Shown here piece by piece: positions 1-6,372 of a stretch of DNA of 11,072 nt. Origin of the DNA: JAVJSU01 sp040219275 (GTDB lineage: Bacteria > Chloroflexota > Anaerolineae > Aggregatilineales > Phototrophicaceae). The stretch lies in NCBI GenBank assembly GCA_040219275.1, contig JAVJSU010000034.1, forward strand, positions 1 to 11,072, in the 5' to 3' direction. Each line of letters starts with the position of its first letter. The first letter of the stretch is position 1. The notes under the pieces were generated by a model, which was given only the letters and a program-made list of their open reading frames with translations, ran no database searches and was not told the DNA's origin. A program made the position numbers and the translations under genes.

Positions 1-121
1 TTTCTCCCTCATTTCACCGTAAAGTCAACCTAACTCGAGGAGAGTCGGGCAAGTGCTTTTCTCTGCGGATAGGCTATAGATTGGAGGAATTCAATTGTTG
101 CTAAGGGGAGGGAATGTTCGA
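1..121. other. Non-coding flank beyond the recombinase stop
   Basis: No gene is visible here. An attachment site often lies next to a serine integrase gene, so this is the first place to look for one, but no att core can be recognised from one side alone. There is no convincing hairpin plus T-run terminator for the recombinase gene. The AGGAGG-like purine stretches on the plus strand are not followed by an open frame. Confidence 0.3.
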
Positions 122-1855
122 TTAAACTCTCATCAGGTCCAAGTCACGAAAACTAGGCATATACGAATCATCCGGGAACGGGAACGTGTAGTAGAGCGTA
201 CCTGTTCCCTCTTTGATTACAACCTTTGCCACAAACTGCTGGATAATGCGCCGGGCTAACGCCTTATCTTCACATTCGAGCGCCTCGCGCATGTAGTTGA
301 TCCAGCCTTCGAGTGCCTCATCGCTGATCCGGGCGATCTGACCCGGATTGACCTGCAAGGCTTCCAGTACCGCCAGTTCAGAAAGCAGTTCTTCTTCCTC
401 ACGTCGACGCTCGTCATAACGCTGTTGCAGATGTTTGGCATAGCCCATATTTTCAATCGCATCCATGATGTTTTCGAGCGATTTTTTCACTTCAGCGAGT
501 TTGTCCTCAAGTACACTAATGCGTGTACCGGAATCATTACTGCGCTCTTCTAGCGACTGCGCGATGTTCTTCGCCAATGGTCGCAGATTCTCAATGGTCA
601 TCACATGCGCCAGCAGATTTTCAATCACGGTCTGGTCGAGGGCTTTGGTACTGACGCGCTTTGCCTGGCACGCCTGACCGCGTGAGTTCTTCATGGTCGT
701 GCAGATGAAAAAGCTATAACTACCGCGCTTGCCCTTCTTGCCGGGGATGCTCTCGACGTTCATGGGGTGTTCTTCGCCATCCACATGCCCGCAGACAACC
801 AGACCGGAGAGCAGATAATTGCTCCCGATTCGACGCGGCTCATAGTTGCGATTCACCCGCTTGCCGTTGTGCTTTTTGGCGTTCTCCGCTTGCCGCTTCT
901 GCTCGGCTTCAAACCACTCATGCGGAATCATCGCTGGAACGAATTCCTTGTATAACTTTCCACCGTAGATAATGTCGCCGGTGTAAATGCGATTGGAGAA
1001 GAAAGTATCATAGCCATTGATGTTCTTGAACAGGCGCGTGGTCTTATGAATTTCGCCGTAACTTGCACCTTCATGTCGCATCTGCCATGCCAGATGACAG
1101 CGCTCCCACATCTCCGGATCAGGCACAAGACGCTGGACGACACGCGGTTCACCGGATTTTCGCCCTTTCTTGCGCTCGTACACACCAACCTGTACCCGCT
1201 CACCGAGGAAGCCAGTCGGCACACCACCGGGACGGATGCCCAGATACCCGCCGGTGCATTTCCAGTCGGGGTTGTATCGGAGGAATTCCGGATCGTTATC
1301 CCGCGTACCAACAAGCTGAGCTAATCCACGTTTTGCGTTCTGCGAGATTTCTTCGAGATCCTGCTCGTCTTTCCATTGTTGAAAGGCTTCGATGAGCGCA
1401 TCAACAGCGGCATTGCCCGTGTTAGCAGAGGTCATCAAGTCAATGAGAGTGATACCGCGCAGACGCAGATCGGTCTTGATATTGGTCGCTTCGATGCTGT
1501 CGCGTCCCAGCCGGTTGGATTTCCAGAAGATCACGCCGAAGGGATTCTCACGGCTGGCTTTTTCGCGCTTGTAACGGTCATTGATATGTCTGAAGCGACG
1601 GCGCAGATCGAAGAGTAGCTCCTGTAGAGCATCCCGCTTGTCGGTGTTGGATGACAGCTTCGACTCATCGACGTAGAGCTTATCCAGTACGAGGTTGTGA
1701 TGCTGGCAGTATTCGCGGGCGACATCGATCTGCTGGGCGACACTGCGATCCTGTTCATCCCCGCCTGAATCGCGGCAGTAGACAACGACGTGCGTGCCGG
1801 GTGGTAGCGGGCAGTCCTGCCGGATCAGGTGGAGGTAGCGGTTGTCGTTATTCAT
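122..1855 (-). CDS. Large serine recombinase (site-specific integrase)
   Basis: A 577-aa protein with the three-part layout of large serine recombinases, which cut and rejoin two attachment sites through a phosphoserine intermediate. An N-terminal resolvase domain (about residues 22-180) carries the Y26-C-R28-D-S30 motif, S30 being the likely nucleophile, followed by SVAQQ at 38-42, R74, and an NRLGR segment at 114-118 that corresponds to the usual DRLGR. A recombinase domain follows. Then comes a zinc-ribbon-like region that is cysteine-poor: one CGH near LSGLVV, then two single cysteines in the segment ending QACQAK. A long charged coiled coil of about 70 residues and a short C-terminal tail complete it. 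ATG at 1855 is the first start giving the whole resolvase domain; no strong ribosome binding site precedes it. It lies 18 bp after the stop of a decayed antitoxin-like remnant. It is the probable integrase of the element. Confidence 0.93.
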   Translation of the reverse strand: MNNDNRYLHLIRQDCPLPPGTHVVVYCRDSGGDEQDRSVAQQIDVAREYCQHHNLVLDKLYVDESKLSSNTDKRDALQELLFDLRRRFRHINDRYKREKASRENPFGVIFWKSNRLGRDSIEATNIKTDLRLRGITLIDLMTSANTGNAAVDALIEAFQQWKDEQDLEEISQNAKRGLAQLVGTRDNDPEFLRYNPDWKCTGGYLGIRPGGVPTGFLGERVQVGVYERKKGRKSGEPRVVQRLVPDPEMWERCHLAWQMRHEGASYGEIHKTTRLFKNINGYDTFFSNRIYTGDIIYGGKLYKEFVPAMIPHEWFEAEQKRQAENAKKHNGKRVNRNYEPRRIGSNYLLSGLVVCGHVDGEEHPMNVESIPGKKGKRGSYSFFICTTMKNSRGQACQAKRVSTKALDQTVIENLLAHVMTIENLRPLAKNIAQSLEERSNDSGTRISVLEDKLAEVKKSLENIMDAIENMGYAKHLQQRYDERRREEEELLSELAVLEALQVNPGQIARISDEALEGWINYMREALECEDKALARRIIQQFVAKVVIKEGTGTLYYTFPFPDDSYMPSFRDLDLMRV

Positions 1856-1873
1856 GTGATTTACTCGATCTGC

Positions 1874-2009
1874 TTATTCATCTACAGGTTTCAGGGCATC
1901 CAATGTGACCTTGTATCCGCAATCCATGGGGTACTTCGTCCGGTGGCTTTTTGTAGCGTAAGCTTGTCACCCTCTTTAGACGTGCTGGAGATGCTTCTGA
2001 TTGAGCATG
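1874..2009 (-). pseudogene. 3' remnant of a second antitoxin-like gene
   Basis: Read on the minus strand, this stretch resembles the 3' end of the intact 139-aa gene at 3121-3540. The last 54 bases (1874-1927) encode MDCGYKVTLDALKPVDE plus stop, against MDRGYKLTLDDMKPVDD in the intact gene, with 43 of 54 bases identical. Upstream, EGDKLTLQKAT matches EDGQRLTLRKAT, but 14 rather than 15 bases separate KAT from MD, so it is frameshifted. A further shift lies before EGDK, where HLQHV in another frame seems to continue the homology. Similarity stops at about the DUF4272 stop codon. No start or N-terminal half remains. It suggests that the antitoxin-like gene once existed in two copies, the second directly upstream of the recombinase. 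Confidence 0.75.
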
Positions 2010-2633
2010 TCATGCATCACAGGTGACATCATCCCATTCCTGAATACCATCCAGCCATTCGAACGCATATCTTCGCTCGTAAAGCACCGTAATATTAAGA
2101 TCATGAGGAAGCGGTCTGCTCTCTCGGTGATCCCTCCAATAGTAACACCACATCGTATAAGTTCGATCACCCTCGGCAAGTAAAACCCCAGGTTTCTGCA
2201 ACACAGCAGAGCGAATAAAGGGTTCGATGTCTGTTCCAAGAGGAGGAATGATTTCATGAACCAATCGCCGGGTGTCACAGTAGTGCGTAGGCAACCCTAA
2301 TGAATCAATCTTGCCAATTACCCACAGCAGAGTCCATTCTGCCTCCTGCTGAGCGCGGTATCGATTGCATTCTTCGGTGGAGCGTATTGGTAGTAGCAGA
2401 AATTCCTTCTCTTTTGGTGTCACGGCATCCCAGATTTTTTGTTCGTGGAACCATTCAATCACCGGCTCTGAATCTACTTGATATGCAACCGCTACAACGC
2501 CCTGCAAAATAACTGCTCGTATAGCAATGTTACGGATACTATGCCCTAAGCAGTAGTCACCTGCCTCTTCTGATAGCACACCCTCTTCTACAGATATATT
2601 GAGAGACTCAGCCCATTCAACTGTCGAAATCAC
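2010..2633 (-). CDS. DUF4272 family protein
   Basis: A 207-aa soluble protein matching the layout I know for DUF4272: a central helical core with VILQGVVAVAY, then a WTLLWVIGKID segment, a PGVLLAEGDRTY segment in the place where the family usually has an E..DLIYR-like motif, and a C-terminal ERRYAFEWL followed by EWDDVTCDA, like the family ending in W-D-V-x-x-D-T. The biochemical role of the family is not known to me. The start is GTG at 2633, preceded by GGATAGGA; an ATG two bases upstream lies in another frame. No signal peptide or membrane helix is seen. It sits between an HNH module and an antitoxin-like remnant, 77 bp after the HNH pseudogene, and may be cargo of the accessory zone. Confidence 0.82.
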   Translation of the reverse strand: MISTVEWAESLNISVEEGVLSEEAGDYCLGHSIRNIAIRAVILQGVVAVAYQVDSEPVIEWFHEQKIWDAVTPKEKEFLLLPIRSTEECNRYRAQQEAEWTLLWVIGKIDSLGLPTHYCDTRRLVHEIIPPLGTDIEPFIRSAVLQKPGVLLAEGDRTYTMWCYYWRDHRESRPLPHDLNITVLYERRYAFEWLDGIQEWDDVTCDA

Positions 2634-2654
2634 GCATCCTATCCCTTTGATAAA

Positions 2655-2675
2655 AACTCATTCTTCTGGTGAGTT
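2655..2675 (-). terminator. Weak hairpin after the HNH gene
   Basis: On the minus strand, AACTCA and TGAGTT form a 6-bp stem around a 9-base loop and are followed by a short T-run ending near 2652. It lies 36 bp after the HNH stop and 22 bp before the DUF4272 start. The stem is AT-rich, so termination would be weak. Confidence 0.35.
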
Positions 2676-2710
2676 ATGTGATGCAAACATTTGAAACAAC
2701 ATATTATCAA

Positions 2711-3128
2711 TCAGTCGGGTGGGTGTTCACCAACTCGCACCCAGACTTTGCGCGCATTTACTATTCGTGCGACGTTCATTTGTAAACGTACAACAGTTGC
2801 ACGCCCAACAGGAGTCAATCCAAGTAGTGTGGTTCCGTTCTGTGTCCATTGAAAATGCTCTGTCCAGAACTGGGTACGTGGGTTAAATAATGGTACGAGG
2901 TCTCCAGTCAGTCTCAGGATCAGGTGCTGATGTTGCACGTGCTTTGCTCAAGTTGCAGGTCGCACCTGCTAAAGCGAGATTTTCCAGATTATCCCCACCA
3001 CCAGGCTTTATATGTTCCACGTGCATCGCTTGCCCTGTAACACGTTGTCCTGTCTGGCAGTATTCACATTGGAAAATCGCTCGTTCATGAACACGCTTTA
3101 CCGTTTCTGCCCATGATAGATTAGTCAT
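2711..3128 (-). pseudogene. HNH endonuclease, frameshifted by a 4-bp duplication
   Basis: Two overlapping reading frames together make one HNH nuclease of 137 aa. The first frame (3128-2883) holds Cys21-x-x-Cys24, His36-Val-Glu38-His39, GGGDNLENLALA and TCNLSKA, the beta-beta-alpha-metal core. After DPET it runs out of frame to a stop. The second frame resumes GDLVPLFNPR, then W..HF, GLTPVGRATV, LQMN and WVRVGEHPPD, the conserved tail of this group. The break is a tandem AGTC-AGTC at 2906-2913 (plus strand); removing one copy restores DPET-GDLVPLF. Gly55 also stands where the family normally has the first Cys of a second CxxC pair. ATG at 3128 overlaps the stop of the upstream gene by 8 bases, so the two were translationally coupled. 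Confidence 0.87.
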
Positions 3129-3540
3129 CTACGGGTTTCATATCATCGAGTGTGAGCTTATACCCGCGATCCATCAAAATATTTATTGCAGTTGCTTTGC
3201 GCAAAGTTAGGCGTTGACCATCTTCAACCAGTGTGGTTAATTCAGCGTATTCCTTATCAGTGATGGTTCCATGATTATTTTTGTCCATAAGAGCAGACAT
3301 TCGAACCTGCTTTGCCTGCGGCATCTGTTCTCGCATCATGCTAAACAACGCATCATCGGAAAGATACGACATTGCCTTGAGTTCGGCTTGTTCGTCAAGT
3401 GGGATGTCGATCAACACTTCACCAAATGCTCCCTCCAGTCTCTCGCGAATGACATCGTCTACATTTCGCGATTTCTGTTTGGCGATTTCTTGCGCCTTCT
3501 GGTACAGGCTCTCAGGAATTGAAATTGTATAATCGCTCAT
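3121..3540 (-). CDS. Antitoxin-like small protein paired with HNH nuclease
   Basis: A 139-aa protein whose first 35 residues (ISIPESLYQKAQEIAK, then VDDVIRERL) look like a ribbon-helix-helix or antitoxin-type DNA-binding N-terminus. A middle section around LSDDALFSMM and a C-terminal region rich in E, L and K (TDKEYAELTTLVEDGQRL, then LRKATAINILMDRGY) follow. Proteins of this form commonly sit directly upstream of an HNH gene of the kind found here; this is from memory of family context. ATG at 3540 has GGAGAG four bases upstream. The stop overlaps the HNH start in ATGACTAA. Whether it is a true antitoxin, a regulator or a nuclease partner is unknown. It lies 35 bp after the XRE gene and is probably in the same transcript. 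Confidence 0.75.
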   Translation of the reverse strand: MSDYTISIPESLYQKAQEIAKQKSRNVDDVIRERLEGAFGEVLIDIPLDEQAELKAMSYLSDDALFSMMREQMPQAKQVRMSALMDKNNHGTITDKEYAELTTLVEDGQRLTLRKATAINILMDRGYKLTLDDMKPVDD

Positions 3541-3575
3541 TCAACTCTCCGTTAGAACGTTTAATCTAGTATACA

Positions 3576-4217
3576 CTAATCCCGCCACTCCGGGTCGACC
3601 ATTGTGGGATCATAATCAAGCGATAACTTATGTTCGATGAGAGCTTTCACCCTCTGCTGTGTGGATGTGGGTAGATCCTTCCACATGTTGCCCCATACTT
3701 TTACATCAGGCTCAATACGCCCTGACTCTAGCGGCACTTCCATCTGGTAGTGAGCGATCAGCTTATTTGCCATCACTCGTATTAAGCGAGATGAGTTCAG
3801 ATCAAAGCCCGCCAATGGGTTTGCCGCGTCTTCTCGAATGGCATGAATGGTTTCTTTGCGAGCATAACTGTCAGTCATCGCTTCAAGCACACCCAGTACC
3901 GCATCTTGCTTTTCCGGCGGAAGCTCATCGAATACATCAGCGAGATACTCGGCACGTACCGAGTTGGCGTTGGCTTGTGGAGGAATGTAACCTGCTAGAC
4001 GGAAGAGCATACTGGCATCTACACCCAGCGCATCAGCCACCCGGCGTAAAGTGCGCGGATCGGGATCTTTGACACGGGTTTCAATACCATGCTTGAGAAG
4101 ATTGCGGATCACAGACTCGGATACCCCTGCAACAGTAGCTAATGAGCTATTGTTATGATTATGTTTTTTCATTAGGTCGGCAATGAATCTGCCAAGCGTA
4201 TTTGCTGAAGAATTCAT
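3576..4217 (-). CDS. XRE-family HTH transcriptional regulator
   Basis: A 213-aa protein with an N-terminal helix-turn-helix of the Cro/cI (XRE) type at about residues 6-70: LGRFIADLMKKH, SLATVAGVSESVIRNLL, then TLRRVADALGVDASMLFRLAG. The remaining two thirds is helical (LPPEKQDAVLGVLEAM is typical of these regulators) and ends with a segment unlike a peptidase, so it is not a LexA-type self-cleaving repressor. ATG at 4217 is the first start giving the full HTH; AGGA lies 12 bases upstream and is a weak ribosome binding site. It is transcribed away from the partition operon across a shared control region, the arrangement of a repressor that controls both itself and the divergent operon. The target palindrome at 4290-4311 is a good candidate operator. 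Confidence 0.88.
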   Translation of the reverse strand: MNSSANTLGRFIADLMKKHNHNNSSLATVAGVSESVIRNLLKHGIETRVKDPDPRTLRRVADALGVDASMLFRLAGYIPPQANANSVRAEYLADVFDELPPEKQDAVLGVLEAMTDSYARKETIHAIREDAANPLAGFDLNSSRLIRVMANKLIAHYQMEVPLESGRIEPDVKVWGNMWKDLPTSTQQRVKALIEHKLSLDYDPTMVDPEWRD

Positions 4218-4260
4218 TTGATATGAGCGTCCTGATGCAAGTTTCGGCTATTTTTCTCAT

Positions 4261-4290
4261 ATTATACATCTTTGCTTCCAGACCTATTGA
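4261..4290 (-). promoter_or_regulatory. Leftward promoter for the XRE gene
   Basis: On the minus strand a perfect TATAAT lies at 4266-4261, about 37 bases before the XRE start after allowing for the start site. The -35 region around 4284-4290 (CAATAG or TCAATA) is poor, which suits a promoter that needs help or is weak. Its -10 box sits in the same 10-base context, GATGTATAAT, as the rightward promoter. Confidence 0.4.
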
Positions 4291-4316
4291 CATCGCAGAA
4301 AAAAGCGATGTATAAT
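4287..4316 (+). promoter_or_regulatory. Rightward near-consensus sigma-70 promoter
   Basis: A perfect TTGACA (4287-4292) and a perfect TATAAT (4311-4316) are separated by 18 bases. The expected start is near 4323. It faces the partition operon that begins at 4436. A strong promoter overlapped by a palindrome fits repression by the divergent XRE protein. Confidence 0.68.
4290..4311. promoter_or_regulatory. Palindromic candidate operator over the promoter
   Basis: ACATCGC (4290-4296) and GCGATGT (4305-4311) form a perfect 7-bp inverted repeat with an 8-base A-rich spacer. The arms overlap the ends of the -35 and -10 boxes, so a bound dimer would block polymerase. A third ACATC half-site lies at 4266-4270, within a 10-bp repeat (ATTATACATC, 4261-4270) inverted relative to 4307-4316. 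Confidence 0.55.
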
Positions 4317-4347
4317 GCGCCAAATGACGTATATCGTTTTTTGGCGC
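4317..4347. repeat. 8-bp inverted repeat at the transcription start
   Basis: GCGCCAAA (4317-4324) and TTTGGCGC (4340-4347) are perfect inverted arms around 15 bases that contain a small ACG-TATAT-CGT element. The left arm lies at or before the predicted start, so it is more likely a DNA binding site than an RNA stem. Confidence 0.45.
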
Positions 4348-4354
4348 GAATCTT

Positions 4355-4381
4355 AGAGGCGAAAGAGCCTCTCTCTTTTTT
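4355..4381 (+). terminator. Leader hairpin with T-run (possible attenuator)
   Basis: AGAGGC (4355-4360) and GCCTCT (4367-4372) form a 6-bp stem with a 6-base loop, followed by CTC and six T at 4376-4381. It lies between the promoter and the first gene of the operon, 55 bases before that gene. RNA starting near 4323 would end as a roughly 60-base transcript if it terminates here. Confidence 0.5.
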
Positions 4382-4388
4382 ACAATCA

Positions 4389-4417
4389 ATTCGCTCTAAA
4401 AAACGAATTCAGCGAAT
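4389..4417. repeat. 7-bp inverted repeat before the first partition gene
   Basis: ATTCGCT (4389-4395) and AGCGAAT (4411-4417) are perfect inverted arms around 15 bases. GCGAATCT at 4412-4419 also repeats directly at 4346-4353. These could belong to a partition site or to an alternative leader fold; short arms make this tentative. Confidence 0.3.
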
Positions 4418-4435
4418 CTGAGCGAGAAATAAGTT

Positions 4436-4645
4436 TTGGCGAAACGTCGCGGGCGGAAGCCCCAATCCATTCCGATGAAGATCAGCAACGATCCGTCTCT
4501 GTGGCGCTTTGCCAGTTTACAGGAGGCGCTCGAAGCCAATACCCACCTGCTTGCACGACTCATTCAGGCAGGCGCAGAGCAGGCACAGGCGGATGGACGC
4601 GAGGTCAAAGCATCGGAATCCGTGACAGTTTCGGAGAGCGCGTGA
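4436..4645 (+). CDS. Small basic protein, first gene of the partition operon
   Basis: A 69-aa protein I do not recognise. It begins with a strongly basic, AT-hook-like stretch (AKRRGRKPQ), followed by a SLWRFASLQEALEAN helix and an Ala/Gln-rich helix (LIQAGAEQAQADGRE), and ends Ser/Val-rich. The proposed start is TTG at 4436, which includes the basic stretch; an in-frame ATG at 4475 would remove it. The ribosome binding site is poor. It is the first gene after the rightward promoter and leader hairpin and is followed after 56 bases by the ribbon-helix-helix-like gene. A DNA-binding accessory role in partition or regulation is inferred from charge and place only. Confidence 0.55.
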   Translation: MAKRRGRKPQSIPMKISNDPSLWRFASLQEALEANTHLLARLIQAGAEQAQADGREVKASESVTVSESA

Positions 4646-4701
4646 TGAGCGTGTCTCTTTTTTTACTCCCTCAGTCCGTACTCAAACCGGAAGGATATCG
4701 C

Positions 4702-4899
4702 ATGATTAAGCGAATCGAATTCACGTTGAATCTGGAAGATCCGCAGGAAGCCGCCATTTACCGTGCATTGAGACCCGCCTTGCTCTATCGTCGTGGTGGT
4801 GCCGTGATCAGGCAAGCGCTTGACGAGCATCTTGTCAGTAAACAACGTCCATCCATTCAAATTCATCAGGAGGAGAACACCTATGACAGGCAAGCGTAA
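4702..4899 (+). CDS. Small ribbon-helix-helix-like protein upstream of ParM
   Basis: A 65-aa protein with a beta-strand-like start (IKRIEFTLNL), a helix (PQEAAIYRALRPALLYRR) and a second helix (GAVIRQALDEHLV), the order of a ribbon-helix-helix DNA-binding fold. The same frame is open further upstream, but GGAAGG sits well before ATG at 4702, and the upstream part reads as another frame of the 69-aa gene, so I choose 4702. Its last 17 bases overlap the ParM gene, which implies translational coupling. Small proteins of this form occur beside StbA/ParM genes; it may bind the centromere-like site or regulate the operon. Confidence 0.68.
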   Translation: MIKRIEFTLNLEDPQEAAIYRALRPALLYRRGGAVIRQALDEHLVSKQRPSIQIHQEENTYDRQA

Positions 4900-5923
4900 G
4901 GCAACGGTCAACGGCGCGCTCACGATCGGATTGGACATCGGCTATGGGGTGGTAAAGGCTGTGACGGATAAAGAAACCGTCACATTTCCGTCCGTTATGG
5001 GACATGCGCGTGAGATTAAGTTTCAGGCAGATGAAATTGTTCAGCGACATCCCGGTGACTGGATCAGTGATGATGATGGTGCATGGTTTGTCGGCAATCT
5101 GGCACTGTCTCAGCTCCCCGCTGGAGAACTCCTGCGTTTACGCGGACGGACCGCCAACGAATCCACTATGGGCAATGCCTTCCGTCTGCGTTTGGCAAAG
5201 GTCGCCATCGGCAAGCTCATGAATGGTGTGCGTGATGGTGATGTGGTGCATCTCCGCATCGCCACCGGACTACCAACCGACCACATGCGCGATGCAGGCG
5301 AATTGAAGGACGCGCTTCTTGGTCAGCATGTCATCCGAACCGATCTGTGTGAAGTGATCGCCAACATCACCGAAGTAATGGTGATGCCCCAGCCCTACGG
5401 CACGATTTATGCCGCCACGCTGACGGAAAACGGCGAGGTCGACCGGACACACAACTATCGGCGCACTGGGGTGTGTGATGTGGGTACGTATACGGTGGAT
5501 CTGGCGCTGGATGACGAAGGCGAGTTTCTGGACTCCGAAAGCGGAAGCGTGGAGAGTGGCGTGTACACTGCGCAGGAACGGATCGCGACAGCACTAGAGC
5601 GTGACTACCGGGAAAAGATACCTTTCAAGATTGTGGAAGAAGTGCTCCGGACAGGGGTTTTCTATGCGAACGGTCAGCCTGTGGATTATCGGGATGTGGT
5701 GCAGGAAGCGCTTACCCCATTGCGTAGTGCAACTTTAAATTTGCTCAGCGAGAAATGGCAACGTGGCACCATCGTGGATGTGATTTATCTATCCGGTGGG
5801 GGTGCGGAACTGGTGTGTAGTGAGGTGGCAGAGGCTTATCCGCAGACACAACTCGTACCGAACAGCCAGACCGCCAATGCACGCGGGTATCTGAACTATG
5901 CCCGCTTCATTGAGCGCGTCTAA
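4883..5923 (+). CDS. parM: ParM/StbA-like actin-type plasmid segregation ATPase
   Basis: A 346-aa actin-fold protein that would polymerise into filaments and push or pull plasmid copies apart. The phosphate-1 loop is GLDIGYGVVKA (residues 16-26, Asp18), phosphate-2 is CDVGTYTVDLAL with Asp199, and the adenosine loop is SGGG at 304-307. ASRTGLPTD-like and QPYGTIYA segments (IATGLPTDH, VMPQPYGTIYA) match the ParM/StbA branch rather than FtsA or MreB. The frame is open upstream of 4883, but AGGAGG at 4868-4873 sits nine bases before this ATG. Length is normal for the family (about 320-350). Neighbouring small DNA-binding genes on both sides complete a partition cassette. This is a sign that the element exists, or existed, as a separate low-copy replicon. 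Confidence 0.9.
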   Translation: MTGKRKATVNGALTIGLDIGYGVVKAVTDKETVTFPSVMGHAREIKFQADEIVQRHPGDWISDDDGAWFVGNLALSQLPAGELLRLRGRTANESTMGNAFRLRLAKVAIGKLMNGVRDGDVVHLRIATGLPTDHMRDAGELKDALLGQHVIRTDLCEVIANITEVMVMPQPYGTIYAATLTENGEVDRTHNYRRTGVCDVGTYTVDLALDDEGEFLDSESGSVESGVYTAQERIATALERDYREKIPFKIVEEVLRTGVFYANGQPVDYRDVVQEALTPLRSATLNLLSEKWQRGTIVDVIYLSGGGAELVCSEVAEAYPQTQLVPNSQTANARGYLNYARFIERV

Positions 5924-5939
5924 CGGGTTAGACATGACA

Positions 5940-5955
5940 GTTTAACTGAGTAAAC
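5940..5955. repeat. Small inverted repeat before the ParR-like gene
   Basis: GTTTA (5940-5944) and TAAAC (5951-5955) are 5-bp inverted arms around ACTGAG in the 41-bp gap between the ParM and ParR-like genes. The arms are short, so it may be chance. Confidence 0.2.
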
Positions 5956-5964
5956 ACGGGAGGG

Positions 5965-6345
5965 ATGATGGCACGGCGCAAAGCGAAGAAACGGGACTAC
6001 AAACTCATCGGTTTCAAAGCCTATACCGATGCCGATGCGGATCTGCTGGTGTGGTGGGAGCAGATCAAACCCGGTCAGCGGAGTGATGCCTTACGCGATT
6101 TGCTCCGTCTGGCGCTGGGCTATCACCAATTGACGACCAGACCGGATGCAGATCTCTCACAGGTGGTTGACGATATTGCTTGGATGCGAGATGCACTCAC
6201 CGAATTGCCGGGTTATGTGGAGCGCGTCATTCAACATGTTGCAACGAATGTCGTTGTCGTTCCAACGCAGAAGCAGGGCGTGTCAGACGAGATCGATGAT
6301 GCGGCGCGCCGTCGAGAAGAACGCATGAAACGGCGGCAATGGTAG
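5965..6345 (+). CDS. ParR-like DNA-binding protein after ParM
   Basis: A 126-aa protein with a basic N-terminus (MARRKAKKRDYK), then a strand and helix pair: IGFKAYTDADADLLVWWEQI, GQRSDALRDLLRLAL. This pattern of a strand, a D-rich first helix, an R-S turn and an A-L-R-rich second helix is typical of plasmid ribbon-helix-helix proteins that bind centromere repeats and the tip of ParM filaments. The C-terminal 70 residues form a WMRDALTEL helix and end in a highly charged RRREERMKRRQW tail. GGGAGGG ends right before the first ATG, so the second ATG at 5968 may be the real start. Its place 41 bp after ParM supports a ParR role; a general DNA-binding protein is the alternative. Confidence 0.65.
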   Translation: MMARRKAKKRDYKLIGFKAYTDADADLLVWWEQIKPGQRSDALRDLLRLALGYHQLTTRPDADLSQVVDDIAWMRDALTELPGYVERVIQHVATNVVVVPTQKQGVSDEIDDAARRREERMKRRQW

Positions 6346-6372
6346 AGGATAGAAGATCGCACGCTTTGCGTT

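Noticed and set aside
3659..4072. 137-codon plus-strand frame inside the XRE gene
   Set aside because: It is an antisense shadow; the minus-strand frame has a clear HTH domain.
4159..4389. 76-codon minus-strand frame across the control region
   Set aside because: It crosses both promoters and the leader hairpin, overlaps the XRE start and has no recognisable protein pattern.
4501..4701. N-terminal extension of the 65-aa protein
   Set aside because: It overlaps the 69-aa gene in another frame, and GGAAGG before ATG 4702 marks a better start.
4820..4882. 21-residue extension of ParM
   Set aside because: It lies inside the upstream gene, and AGGAGG is correctly spaced for ATG 4883, just before the conserved phosphate-1 loop.
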